64,000 bases of DNA from Paramecium sonneborni (Eukaryota > Ciliophora > Oligohymenophorea > Peniculida > Parameciidae), in assembly GCA_905182985.1 (NCBI GenBank), contig CAJJDN010000129.1:62001-126000 (forward strand), written 5' to 3'. A program made the position numbers and the translations under genes. This document shows, one piece after another, positions 23,663 through 34,894 of the stretch. The notes under the pieces were generated by a model. It saw only the letters and a list, made by a program, of their open reading frames with translations, was not told the DNA's origin and did no database searches. Each line of letters starts with the position of its first letter. Position 1 is the stretch's first letter.

Positions 23663-24370
23663 ATGAGCAAAGTAAAAAAATTTATTGCAATTTTATATTA
23701 GATTCTAGAAGTATTAAATAACATAAATTTAGAGCAAAGAATATTTCAATTATGTTTCTTGGACAAATAATGGAACTTCTTTTATGATTCATAGAATAGA
23801 TGATTTTAAAAAAATAATTATAAAGGAATGTTTTAACTCAATAAGTATAGAATCATTTTATAGACAAATGTGTCTGTATGGATTTAGATTGAAAAAGAAA
23901 AAAGGTTTAAAGGAATACTCACATCCTAATTTTATTTAAGGAAAATTGTACTTGAAATATTATAAGCAGATAGAAAAGAGCTAGGCCTAGTTTAAAGAAA
24001 AAGGAAGAATTATGCAACATGTGATGATATGATTAAAGTGAGCAATACTTTAAAGGAATAGATTTAGAGACTAAAAGAACAGTAATACTCATTTCTTTAT
24101 CAATTGAAGGTTCAATATGAAATTCATAAAATTCTGTCTAATAAAATAAAGTAGCTTCTTGATGTAAATATGTAATAAAAGTGATTGTAGTAATTCTAAA
24201 ATTAATATCCTGAGTTTTGGAAATAATAGATGAGAATAATCTTAAAGTTAATACGAGGATGTAAACCATTATATGGAGTTCAAACTTCAGCACCTCTTTA
24301 TGAAATATTAAAGGATGAAATGTTATAATAAGAAGATTTTTATTCTCCAAAATAATTGTCATTTTAGTGA
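23663..24370 (+). CDS. HSF family transcription factor, divergent DNA-binding domain
   Basis: ATG 23663 gives KFIAILYQILE, a 22-nt intron at 23711-23732, then the DNA-binding core YVSWTNNGTSFMIHRIDD, ESFYRQMCLYGFRLKKKKG and YSHPNFIQGKL. A 26-nt intron (gtacttgaaa...agatag) leads to KELGLVQRKRKNYATCD. A coiled coil (TLKEQIQRLKEQQYSFLYQL) and another 27-nt intron (gtaaatatgt...gattgtag) precede the tail ending SPKQLSFQ, TGA 24368-24370. The recognition helix is clearly HSF (SFxRQ...YGF) but is less conserved than in the other copies (MCLYGF for LNMYGF, GKL for the usual RKG), so binding-site preference may have drifted. Frame intact. Confidence 0.8.
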
Positions 24371-24424
24371 TGTATGGAACTTTGATTATTCTGTATAAAT
24401 TTTAAATAAAAATAATTAAAAAAA

Positions 24425-25175
24425 TATGAATAGACCTGCAAAGTTTATAAGTAAACTTTATGAGATTCTTGAAGTGAGTTATTGATTATGAAATTAAGAC
24501 AAATGAATATAGAAAATATATACGTTGGTTACCTTCTGGAAATGGTTTTACGATTCTTAAGATTGAAGAATTTTCTTAAAAAGTGATGGTAGAAAATTTT
24601 AATACAAAATGTTTTTAATCTTTTTTGAGATAGTTGAGTATGTATGGATTCAGAATGAAGAAAAATGAAAGAAATAAAAAATAATATGAGCATTAATACT
24701 TTGTGAGAGGCAAATTTTAAGGTTGAAAATGAAGAAGTATTTAGGATTTGTGTAAGGTAGTACGAAACTAAAAGGAGTTAAAAAAAAGAGAAGATGATGA
24801 TTACAACTTAAATTATATGAGATAATCAAATATATAATTGAAAATGCAATTAGATAAATTGAAAGAATAACAAGGATTATTATCTTATAATTTAAGAATA
24901 TAATCTAAGTAATAGGAATTGATTTTAATGAAGTTAGATGATTTAATGAAGGTATAATTTTATAATAATTAATATATAAGAAATGTTAGAAAAAAAAGAA
25001 TCCTGAAGTTGAGAAACCATATAAATAGACTTGGGATTTGATGATGAATTTGTTGAAAGGATATTAACCAGAATATGGATCTATTTTAATTTAATCTTTA
25101 TAAGAGATTTGTGAACCAATAATGACTCCATTTTCTGAAATTTATAATACCCCATTATAATTTCCCTTTCTTTGA
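24425..25175 (+). CDS. HSF family transcription factor, tandem partner
   Basis: Begins 54 bp after the preceding HSF gene. ATG 24425 gives PAKFISKLYEILE, a 25-nt intron at 24473-24497 (gtgagtt...aattaag), then IRWLPSGNGFTILKIEEFS, CFQSFLRQLSMYGFRMKKN and YEHQYFVRGKF. The linker DLCKVVRNQKELKKRED and coiled coil LKMQLDKLKEQQGLLSYNL follow. A 29-nt intron (gtataatttt...atataag) leads to the tail WDLMMNLLKGYQPEYGS ... LQFPFL, TGA 25173-25175. The join between FVRGKF and DLCK needs an intron (gttgaaaatg...atttag) whose length leaves the frame one base off, so either the acceptor is unusual or one base is wrong there. Everything else fits a functional HSF. Confidence 0.8.
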
Positions 25176-25218
25176 AAAATATTTGTTTTATATAACAATA
25201 ATATAAATTTATATATAA

Positions 25219-26307
25219 ATGCAAATAAGTCCGTTAAAAAAAAAGATAAATACATCTTTAAATACCCCACGTGAAACTAGAAGTTCAATATAGGATATTA
25301 TTACAAATCAGACTGAATAAATAATTAAAAATAATCAGTTAGAATAGGAATTACATCGAGTTAATTAATAGAGGAAATTATTAAGCTTAGAATTAGATGA
25401 TGCCAGAAATAAATATTATGAGATATCATAAGCTTTATAAGAATGTGAATTAGAGAATGCTCTATTAAGAAAATAAGTTTAGACTCATAGACAATAGGAG
25501 GACATATCAAAATTGCATATATTATTATAGTAAATATTTATTAAAAACAGATAGAAAAACTAAATCATATTGGAATGGACTAAAAAATTTGAAGTCATGG
25601 AGAAGAGGTTGGCAAATGAAACTAAATTGGAATAATAAGTTAAGTAATAATAATTTTAAAATGATCTCATTAAATAACAATTAACTGAATTATAATAATC
25701 ATAGATAATCTTATCAAAGAATTGTATGTAACTCAAAGAAGAAAGAAATTAATATTATTAATAATTTATGAGAATAACTTCAGCATTTTAAAAATTGGAA
25801 TGTAAAAATAAATAATTGGAAAGTGAGAAAAATTAATATTAATCGGAATTAATAAATTTAAAATAAGAATGTTAACATTTAAAAGAAAAATTAAATTAAA
25901 ATGAAAGTTATGTAGATAAGAAAAATAAATGGAAAACTAGATATCGAGATTTACTTAAAGAATTTTAAGAATATTAGAGTGAAAAATCAAGTTAAAAGAT
26001 AGTTGAATAACTTTAAGCCGAAATAGATAATAATAGTTGTGATGAGAAGTAACAAACAATAATACAAAATAATGATAATGAGGAGTTGAATGATATAAAA
26101 GATAAATTATAACAATTAGAATAAGAAAATGAATATTTAAGAGAATAGAATATTGAATTACGAAATGAGATTCAAAGTGCTACTGATAAACTCTTAAAGT
26201 AACAATTATAAAGTTCAATGATAAAAGAATAAAGCTAGACCTTTTCATTTGTGTAATATCATCAAGAATATTGTGATTCTTTGGAAGAATAGCATAAATA
26301 AGATTGA
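25219..26307 (+). CDS. Long coiled-coil protein, unknown
   Basis: ATG 25219 reads MQISPLKKKINTSLNTPRET, a basic Ser/Thr-rich head, followed by almost continuous coiled coil to TGA 26305-26307. Examples are NNQLEQELHRVNQQRKLLSL, ELENALLRKQVQTHRQQED and EQENEYLREQNIELRNEIQS. A 21-nt intron (gtaaatattt...aaaacag) after LHILL keeps frame. About 355 residues with heptads rich in Leu, Gln, Glu and Lys; many Gln are TAA or TAG. Probably cytoskeletal or basal-body-associated by analogy, but no specific family. It converges on the minus-strand gene, with only 16 bp between the stops. Confidence 0.75.
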
Positions 26308-26323
26308 TATTATAAAAATAATT

Positions 26324-26877
26324 TCATTGACTAAAAGTAGCATATCCATCTTATGTTTACTTGAATCCACTTGTTTTTTAGAATTAAATTCTTTAGATTA
26401 AATATTATCTATATCCTTCCACATCAATTATTGAACTTTATCCTTAAAACATCTTTAAATTAGCTCCTTTAAGGAGTAAAGCCTTCACAACATCATTTTT
26501 CTTATTAAATAAATCTTCTTCTTTTTTAACTCCTAAAGTCTTCAATGCTATATAGAGTGGACATCTATGTTCGTAGTTTTTTGAACAATGACATCGAATA
26601 TCACATTCCTCTGCATATTACAAAAAATCATCAAGCAATTAATACATTCTTTTGTAATGATGATTATTCAATCCTTTAGAACGAGCCTAACAAACACGTA
26701 GCGTTAACAACTATTATTATTATTTTACATTAAATATACACTAGCTGTAGATAAATATCGTTTTGGTTCAAATTCGTATGTTTATCTGACATCAGTCTTT
26801 TAATTGATTAGAAACTCAACCAAATCATAATCCTCTACTTTTAGAGCATACCAAAGAGCTCTCCCTTAATTTAACAT
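26324..26877 (-). CDS. Ankyrin-repeat-like protein
   Basis: Starts at ATG 26877 with a good repeat unit, GRALWYALKVEDYDLVEFLI, and has a second near the end (KKNDVVKALLLKGANLKMF), both matching the helix-turn-helix of ankyrin repeats. Between them are a Cys/His-rich stretch (EECDIRCHCSKNYEHRCPLY) and ARSKGLNNHHYKRMYQLLDD. The join around the AAT/CAA run (26700-26740) changes frame. No clean GT...AG fits exactly, so that exon boundary is uncertain. Ends QDGYATFSQ, TGA at 26324-26326. About 175 residues. Ankyrin units usually mediate protein contacts; partner unknown. Confidence 0.55.
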
Positions 26878-27209
26878 TTGTTTATGTAAAATAAATAAAA
26901 TTTATTGGATTCCAAATATATATATTAATTATAAGAAATATAATATTATTATATCTTCAAACATTAATATTCATTTCAAAATATTATACAGCATTGTAAA
27001 CAATAAATTATATTGTCAATTCATTTATAATTTAATATTATAATGATGATACTCAAACTAATACAAATATTTCCAATCATTAAATAATTTTTAATATATT
27101 CACTATCAAAGAAAAACTTATATTTATATTATTTTTAAAGTTTTATCACATAAGAAATTGATTTAAGTTTAATTCAAATAAATTAATTATTCTTCTGACT
27201 TCAATATTA
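26878..27209. other. Intergenic, no gene seen
   Basis: About 330 bases, very AT-rich, between divergent transcription units. No open frame with protein-like composition. Confidence 0.5.
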
Positions 27210-27615
27210 ATGGGTTGGCCTTTTTATTATGCTAGATCATATTATATTAATTATTACTCTTATTAATTTAAGAGAGAGTGGGAAATTTCTTTAGTTAAGA
27301 GAAAAGGTTATTCATCTTCATAATAGAATAACTATTAAAAAAAATAATTTTAAATTAATAATATATATCAATAATCGATGACTTTGTTATAAGAAATACT
27401 AGAACATGATTTTGTTAAATCTAATTTGAATAGATTATTAATTCTGAATTTTAAAGTATATGTGGAATAAAAAAAATCCTAATAATATTTAGGTTGAAGA
27501 TACACAATAATAATAGAAAGAGGAGTAAAAATAAGGAAAAGAGATATAATGTATAAAATATGTAAAACTGAAGGAGATAAAAGAGATAAAAGATTTTTAA
27601 AGATAACTATATTGA
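27210..27615 (+). CDS. Small two-exon ORF upstream of the SET gene, doubtful
   Basis: ATG 27210 reads MGWPFYYARSYYINYYSYQF and continues to SMTLLQEILEHDFVKSNLNR. A candidate 37-nt intron (gtatatgtgg...tatttag) joins VEDTQQQQKEEQKQGKE and a TGA at 27613-27615, about 120 residues. Composition is plausible (Gln-rich, basic), but neither end resembles a known domain and the intron is longer than usual. It could also be 5' sequence of the SET gene, whose ATG is 50 bp further on. Confidence 0.35.
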
Positions 27616-27665
27616 ATGAATTGAATTGAATATAATGTTGTTTATTAAAAAAATTAATTCTAAAA

Positions 27666-30600
27666 ATGAGCTTATAGCGCGCAAAAAGAAATGCTACTAA
27701 ATTGACATATAGTGTTGAGGAAGAGAATGAATCTGATTCATCATCTAAGTAGATAAAGAAGAAATAGAAGAAAAATAACAAAGTGGCAATAGTAGAATGT
27801 AAGAAGAAAGTGAAAGTTTAACCATTATTACGTTTTAATCCAATTGCATGGTCAAGATTACTGAATGTTGGAAAATTACTTGGATAGATAGATAGTTAAG
27901 GAATTTTGAATAATGATGAGTTTGTTATTACAAATATTTTAAATGATGTAGGATAATCAAATGTTTATAAAGAATGGTTTGATGGAGAGTATAAATTTGT
28001 ATAAGATGAGAAATCTAAATTGATGAAGGTATAAAATGTGTATAGATGATAGCCATTGGAGTTTAAGAGTAATTTGCATTATTTACATTAATTTGAGAAG
28101 CGCATATAAAATAGACATTATTGGAATAATGAAACAGTTTGGAAGGATTTACGTAAGTTATTTGGAAACACTTATTTGAGATGTGGGAATGTGTAGGATT
28201 ATAATTATTTGAGTAAAGTATGGTTAGATGGGAAAGTAAAGATTAAGCCAAATATGGATGTATTTAATAGTTAAATAGAAGCTGATGTAAGGAGTCTTAT
28301 GGAGATAGACAAAGAATATAAAGTATAGACAACTAAATGGCCAGTAATTCCAGATAAGAAAGATATTAGATCATATTAGGAGATATACAATTATGAACCG
28401 AATCCAAATTAATAACCTTATATAGAGTAAATTAGAGAGAAATTATCAACTTCTAAAAGACCTGTTAAATGTTATAAAGATTGTGTTTGTTTTGATTTAA
28501 GTAAAATGGGAACATTTTCATATGTCAATATTACTTGGGATTCAGAATGTCCTAATAGAAAGAATAGAGTTGAATGTTTAGAACATGAAGGAACTGATAA
28601 ACCATGTATGAATATGTCTATCTAATTAAAATAGCATTAAATTAATAAAATGAAATAAGAAGAAAATGCTGATGTTGAAGTAATACATATTTTTATTTAA
28701 TTAGGAAACACCTTGTTGGGGTATTGATGCTTATACAAGAAAAGTTATTATTAATATTCTACCATTAAATTATGATGAAACATAAAAAAATAAATTTATG
28801 GAAAAATTACTCTTAGCTATCAATAGGCCATCTGATAAAGAAAATGCTTATGATATGAGATCTGCATGTGATTTCATTATTAAAGAATCTAAACTTATGT
28901 CTAGTCATTATAATAAAGATGATAGAAAAATGGCTAAACAAATTTCAAAAGTTATTTAATATGATCCTGAGGGATTTAGAATACATACTAAAGGATTTGG
29001 ATTAGTTTGTGTTAATAAAGAAGGAATCAAAAATAATTCATTGATTATTCCATATCTAGGTGAAATCTATTAACCATGGAGATGGTATGAAAAATAAGAT
29101 TTCATTAAAAAATAAATGAAAGAACATAATCAAAAAGATATTCTACCTGATTTTTATAATATCATGTTAGATATTCATAGAGATGATGCAAAAGGAATTG
29201 ATTTCTTATTTGTAGATCCTATCAATAAAGGAAATTATTCATCCCGATTAAGTCATTCCTGTAATCCTAATTGTGGAACTGTTACAACTGTAAGTAATGG
29301 TACATATGTTATTGGAATGTATGCAATGAGAGAAATTCAATATGGAGAGGAACTTACATTTGATTATTGTTCATTCACTGAAAGTAAGTAGGAATAATTA
29401 TAAGCATTATGTCTATGTGGGAGTGAGAAATGCAAAATGTAGATTTATAATTAATTTTAGTTATTATTTACAATTATCAAATTGTAAGGAATACAATGGT
29501 ATATTAGATAAGGAACATTGTTTTTTAACTCGAAATGCTATATTATTAAAATCTTGTAGTGATAATATTGATAAATCAAGTGAAGATTCTGAGTTATATA
29601 GTAAATATAGAATAGGATCAAGTGTTTTGAATGATTGTCCATTATGGTTAAAGAATTGGGTTGGTTATATATTGAAATTCATAGATTAAGAGTATAATTA
29701 TTCTAATAATATATAATTAGACGTTAAACATATAAGAGTGAGTTGAATTTGAAATATGAGTAAACAGCAGAAGTAGAGTAATGGAACTAATTTACTGCAA
29801 CTCAACATTCAGAAGATAGAATTTAGAATTTGATATTCACTCTAGATAAGATTAAGTTTTATTTAAATAACAGTGATAGTAGTGAGCCACCAATTTCTAT
29901 AATAGAAGATAACGATTTATTAGATAGTTTTTGGAAAGATTATTCATCATCATCATCATCAAGTGAATCTTCATTTTTTAATGAATTGTATTAATTATTT
30001 TAAAAGCATAATTAAAAGAAGTTGATTGAATTAATGCACATAATTTACAAAAAGAAATAGCAATTAAATGATTACAAAGAAAATATACATAATATTCATA
30101 GATAAGAACTTTTGTTGACAAGAATGTTATTTTTGACAATGTCACACATATTAATGTAATAATAATATACATTTCATCATGAAGCTTTGTCGTTGATACT
30201 CTATATGATGGCATTTACATATACATATTTTAAACCATTTGAATATGTTGGTTTTTCATCTCCTCCAATAGAAGATTTGGAATGGAGAAAGGTTGGTGCA
30301 TTTAAAAAGAAATGTAAAAGTGAAGGAAGAGCATATTCATCATAATTTGTATGGGGTTAATTAATTGGATGGTTCAAATAGACTGTAGCAGCACCTTAAG
30401 CTTCCTTATCTTAAGATAGAAGAGGTACCTTATCATATCCAGCTATTTCATCTTTTGATAAAGCTGGAGATAAGGCTTATCCATTTTAATAATCTAAGAC
30501 TTAAAGTAGTCGTTCCTATTTTATTTAACATTTATTGGATAAACCTAGTTATATGTGGCCTCCTGAAACTGCCAGTTGGAGTTATAAAAATACGTACAAA

Positions 30601-30966
30601 ATTTATGGCACCATTTTATTTGAATAATTTTATTCAACTGAATTAGAAGAAGATTTTCTTGATGAAGTTTTAGCTAGTCACACCAAAGATTATGATTTTA
30701 AATTTTAGCTTTTTGTTAAATATGAATCCAAAAAGTTTAAACATTCATCAGAACTCTTTGATAAATTTAAAGAAATTCTTAAACCTTATATTGGAGAATA
30801 TTAGTTAAATTATAAAGATGTGATTGTAGCTCCATAAAGATATAGAAGATGTAAATTTGAAAATAATTCTAAAAGAGAGGCTTACATAGAAAGCTTGAGA
30901 GCAGATGGTAAATCTGAAGAAGCAGATCTTATCTAAAAATTTCCATTTATAAGTTATGCAATATGA
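27666..30966 (+). CDS. SET-domain histone H3K4 methyltransferase, SDG2/ATXR3-like
   Basis: SDG2/ATXR3-type enzymes methylate histone H3 lysine 4. The N-terminus (from [15 protein letters not shown]) is basic and Ser/Lys-rich. A Cys-rich pre-SET region follows ([35 protein letters not shown]), then [11 protein letters not shown]. The SET domain has [37 protein letters not shown], the cofactor motif [11 protein letters not shown], and [14 protein letters not shown] with the catalytic Tyr. The post-SET Cys cluster is CLCGSEKCK. The SDG2-specific tail continues with [15 protein letters not shown] and [16 protein letters not shown]. Introns include gtataaaatg...gatag, gtaatacata...aattag, a 22-nt one after EKCK, and gtgagttgaa...tatgag. 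The large C-terminal part ([31 protein letters not shown]) is acidic and Pro/Trp-containing with no known domain. About 1,065 residues, TGA 30964-30966. Confidence 0.85.
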
Positions 30967-31095
30967 TATATGTACATTATTTTTATTTAATTCTATTTTT
31001 TATTTAATATTTTCTACTCTTTTTTTTATTAGTTTAATTCTTTAACCTATAAGAAATTATAATAATAATAATCATTAAAGAATTTATAATATATA

Positions 31096-32747
31096 TCATT
31101 CTTCTCTTAATTTTTATAAATTAGCATTCATTAAATATTCAGTAATTAATTAATAGTAAATCTCTTGTCTTAAATTTGGTTTAATTTTTTTTAAACAATT
31201 GTAATATATTTTCATCTATTAAATCACTATTAAATTTATTACTTTCTAAAATTACCACTATGCAAATTGTGAATAATAACAAGATGCACAGATTTTAAAA
31301 GAACATGGAGTACAAAAGTAATATCCATAACGATATGTCGTTTATCTACAATAACAACACTCCTAATTATTATTTATTTCATTAATGAATTTCATTTAAT
31401 GTCCTTAATAACATTAATAATAATATTTAATAGGATTCAAACAACTTGCACAATATTATCTTCCACAAGCCTAAATAATATTTAATGTTACTCTTTGTTC
31501 ACATTCTAATATAGTGGTTCTTTCCAATCCACAATAACAACATAAATTACCCCCTACTCTAAACGTTATTTTTCTATCACATAAACATGATTAGTTTTGA
31601 TTATTGTTCAATCTTGGAACAATAGTTTGAAATACTTATTAATTTAAAGGTATATTAAATTCTCTAAAAAATTAATAAGCCACATTTTCTAATCATATAA
31701 ATATATTTATCAATACATTTATGTCCATTATTATAACTAACCACATTTGGTTTCTCTATCATTTAAATCTAATTCTAAGGCTATTCTATATTATTTTAAT
31801 TAAGTTAAATATTTTCCTCCTTTTAAAACTATATTTCTTATTCTAGCATTAAATTTATTTCTAACTAATTGATATCTTAATAAGCTTTTAATTACGCCTA
31901 ATCCATAAACCTCTAAGTAATATCCTTAATTTGCCTAACCTTATCTTTCAATGCCATTGCCATAATAAATGCTTATGATTCCATCTCAGATATAAATATC
32001 AATTTATTTATCTTAGGTGTACATTGAATGAATGCTTCTATTATATCACATGTCATAGAATAATTATCTATTCCTAATATTGGATTATTTGGTTTCATAT
32101 CTAAAATACCAACTGATATATAAGCAGAATGACAACTCATCTCCTCTTCTATTTTTTAAAACAATTCCATATATGTTCTTTGATATTAATCACGATATTA
32201 ATTCTTTTTCATCTTCTCACATAATGGATAAACTCGTTGTTCATTATTAGACATTTCCTCATTTTGTTCTTAATATGTAATATAGTTTGGAATTTTTATT
32301 ATCCAAAAATCTCCTTTAATACAATGAAATTCTTTAGCCTATGCCATTCTAATACTCGAGAATTAATCTTCATTTTTGCTAAACATTACTTATTTTTTCA
32401 GGAATGAATTATTGCTAATATTCAATCGATACATCAGTGATACAAAACCTACGATATGTTAATGGAAAATCAATATCTGTGCTTCTTAATTCCATTATTG
32501 CAGCATTCCATAACTACGGATGAATCACATTTCCTAATGCTACAGTAATTTCAGTCACTATATTTTATTCATTACAATTTTTACTATGATCAGGATATGT
32601 TTAAACATTCACCTAACCTACAATAACAGCCTTCTTGTCATTAGAACAACAGATTGCTTGTCCATATGATTGTTATCCACCCATTAATCTTATTAATCTA
32701 TAATTATTCAATCAATTATATTTTCTAATCATACAACTATTATTCAT
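31096..32747 (-). CDS. Cys-rich zinc-binding-type protein, unknown family
   Basis: From ATG 32747 the N-terminal part has MGGQQSYGQAICCSNDKKA and VTEITVALGNVIHPQLWNA. A 22-nt intron (gtaatgttta...atgaag) leads to HCIKGDFWIIKIPNYI and CHSAYISVGILDMKP. After a 38-nt candidate intron comes ISIYYGNGIERQGQANQGYY and GVIKSLLRYQLVRNKFNAR. The C-terminus is a dense Cys series (NLCCYCGLERTTILECEQR, CGRQYCASC, QECCYCRQTT, CTPCSFKICASCYY), clearly a multi-zinc region. It ends EYLMNANLQKLREE, TGA 31096-31098. One junction (near WTQ to EFNIPL) requires a 53-nt intron, unusually long here, so it is uncertain. A ubiquitin-related or DNA-binding role is possible; I would not choose between them. Confidence 0.6.
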
Positions 32748-33175
32748 TATTCCTTTTTTTTATTTCAAAACTACCCCTTATTCCAAAAATCTTAATTTTT
32801 CATCAATATAATCATATTACAAATCACCATTCAAAACTAAAATCAATTAATACAATAAACAACTATATTTTACATTATATTTTCATTCATAGAGAATTCA
32901 TAACATTATTTCAAAATTAGAATATACATTAATTTCAATTCTCAATATTTTAATTAATTTTATTCCGCCTATGTTACATAAATATTTTCTAAACATTAAA
33001 CTTTTATAGAAATTTTCTTATAATAACAATAAGAAATATTATAAAAATTATTGGTGTTTTTGATTTAGATAAAAATAAATAAAAATAAATATATATATAT
33101 GATAACATATTACTTATCTAATTTATTAATATATAAGATCTAAAATATTTCGGTCTAGATATTTAATTTTTGATA
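32748..33175. other. Divergent intergenic region
   Basis: About 430 bases between two divergently transcribed genes, so it should hold both promoters. A TATATATA run lies near 33095, about 80 bp before the plus-strand start. No other structure seen. Confidence 0.45.
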
Positions 33176-33832
33176 ATGACTTAAGAATCTAGTTTTGATT
33201 CCAAAATATCTATAAACTCAGATGAAGAAATTAATCAATTAAAAATCTGTCCCTTTTAAACTCACTTCTAATATTGTTATCAGGGCAATACTTAAAATAA
33301 AGTAGCAAATTAGCCAATACCATCTCCTGAATATAAATTTATGGGAGTGAACTATAGTAATAATGAAATAGTGAACTATTGTTAATCAATAGAAAGAAAA
33401 TTAGATAACAGTAAATAACAGGATCAAATTAGAAAATAATTTACTATTAATGTCAACAAGAGTGTAGACATATGTTCAGATAATAAAAGAATTTAAAAAA
33501 GCAATAAAATCTAAATATATAGTATGCAATAAATTAAAATGAACAAACAAGCAAAGAAAAATGTGAATTAAAATAATAATTTGTCTTTATAAAAACCTAG
33601 AAAACCAAAAAAAAATACAACAACAAATATAAAAAATTTATCTCCTCATGGTATATTGAAAGCTAGTTCTTTTGAAGGACTACAAAGCCATAGTTCTAAT
33701 AATCTATCTTATTAAATGTTTTCTAATAAGAAAGTATAATTTGAATTCACTTAAGAATAAATCAAAAGTATGAAAAAAATTAAGATTGAAAATGTCCTTA
33801 TAAGACAAAGAACAAGATTTGTTTTAAATTGA
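33176..33832 (+). CDS. Disordered basic protein with RVxF-like motif, unknown
   Basis: An intronless frame of 218 codons runs from ATG ACT TAA at 33176 to TGA 33830-33832. The protein is polar, with Ser, Asn, Gln and Lys dominating, and no globular domain is visible. Recognisable pieces are PIPSPEYKFMGVNYSN, a very basic centre (KPRKPKKNTTTNIKN), and SNKKVQFEFTQEQIKSMKK. The KKVQF sequence fits the RVxF docking consensus for protein phosphatase 1, preceded by basic residues as usual. That is a motif match only. Function otherwise unknown. Confidence 0.65.
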
Positions 33833-34144
33833 ATAATATCAACTATAAGTTATATATACTCCAAAAATCGTTGAAATTAACATTGAAATCAAAAATTGTT
33901 AAATTCCTACTCTTATTTTCCTATCATTTTATTTTTCTTTAATAACTTTGAGATCCTCACCCGATAAGTATAGAATGGAAATATTACTATTTTTTGATTT
34001 ACTCTTCCAAAGTCAAAATATCATACTAATTATTATTTTTTCTAGGGCTTAACATGTTCAGTTTTTATAATTGAATTAAAATCATTAATCTCTTATGGGA
34101 AAATAGTACATTTATAAACAGTAGATCATAAAAATGAAGGTTGT

Positions 34145-34504
34145 TCAATACAACATTTTAGGATTTTTTAATTCAATCTCTGTTATTTTTTGAGAAATTA
34201 GATTACATCCTGCTTATTGATTGAGTTATACTTCATTATTAGATATAGATCCAGCCATTATCTAAACACGATCTATATTAATACTAATTGCATTTTCAGT
34301 TGTTAATTACAATTTTACACTATTGCCTGCTCTTAAAACTCCTATGCTTGGTTTAACTCTATAATCATTTTGATTGCTTAATCTAATTTTAAAAGCTACA
34401 AAAATTGCTGAAACATTCTGTAAAACGATTCTTGCAATATACTAATTATTTTCGAACTTAAATTTCAGTATATTTTCAGGTTAAATTACAAGTAATTATT
34501 CCAT
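34145..34504 (-). CDS. MSP/VAP-domain protein, domain only
   Basis: ATG at 34504 opens MEQLLVIQPENILKFKFEN, then ARIVLQNVSAIFVAFKIRLS, NQNDYRVKPSIGVLRAGNSV and KLQLTTENAISINIDRV. This is the immunoglobulin-like MSP fold, with the FAFKI-RVKP-G-RAG pattern of VAP proteins, which bind FFAT motifs at membrane contact sites. It ends KITEIELKNPKMLY, TGA 34145-34147, at about 119 residues. The coiled coil and tail anchor of true VAPs are absent, so this is a soluble MSP-domain protein or a 3' exon was missed beyond the TGA. Confidence 0.75.
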
Positions 34505-34894
34505 TTTTTATTAATATTATTTTAGACATTAAATACTTAATATTATTTATTTCAATTTAATTTTATCTAGCCTTCCTTATTCTTATAAAAAGGGAATATT
34601 TATTTATAAAACCTCCAAATTTGTTTACAAATGTATAGAAATCTTTGATTTAATAGAATTTTTTAGAAAAGAAGAGTTTAAAGAAATTAAAAGCATAGCA
34701 TAGATATAAATTGAATTATTCAAATTATAATATATCTATTATCTTAAAACTTGAACAAATTAAAAAAAAACATTATGTATACTATTAACAATTGAATTTG
34801 TTAGAAAACAAAAACATCTGTTAATTTGAATAAAAAATTGTATTTTTTTATTTTATATATTTAACAATTACATTATTTGTAAAATATATTTGAA
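34505..34894. other. Divergent intergenic region
   Basis: About 390 AT-rich bases between the start codons of two divergent genes. No coding frame or RNA gene seen. Confidence 0.5.

Noticed and set aside
27479..27781. Minus-strand hydrophobic frame of 100 codons
   Set aside because: The plus strand reads as a basic SET-gene N-terminus; the minus frame is the complement of Lys/Glu-rich codons.
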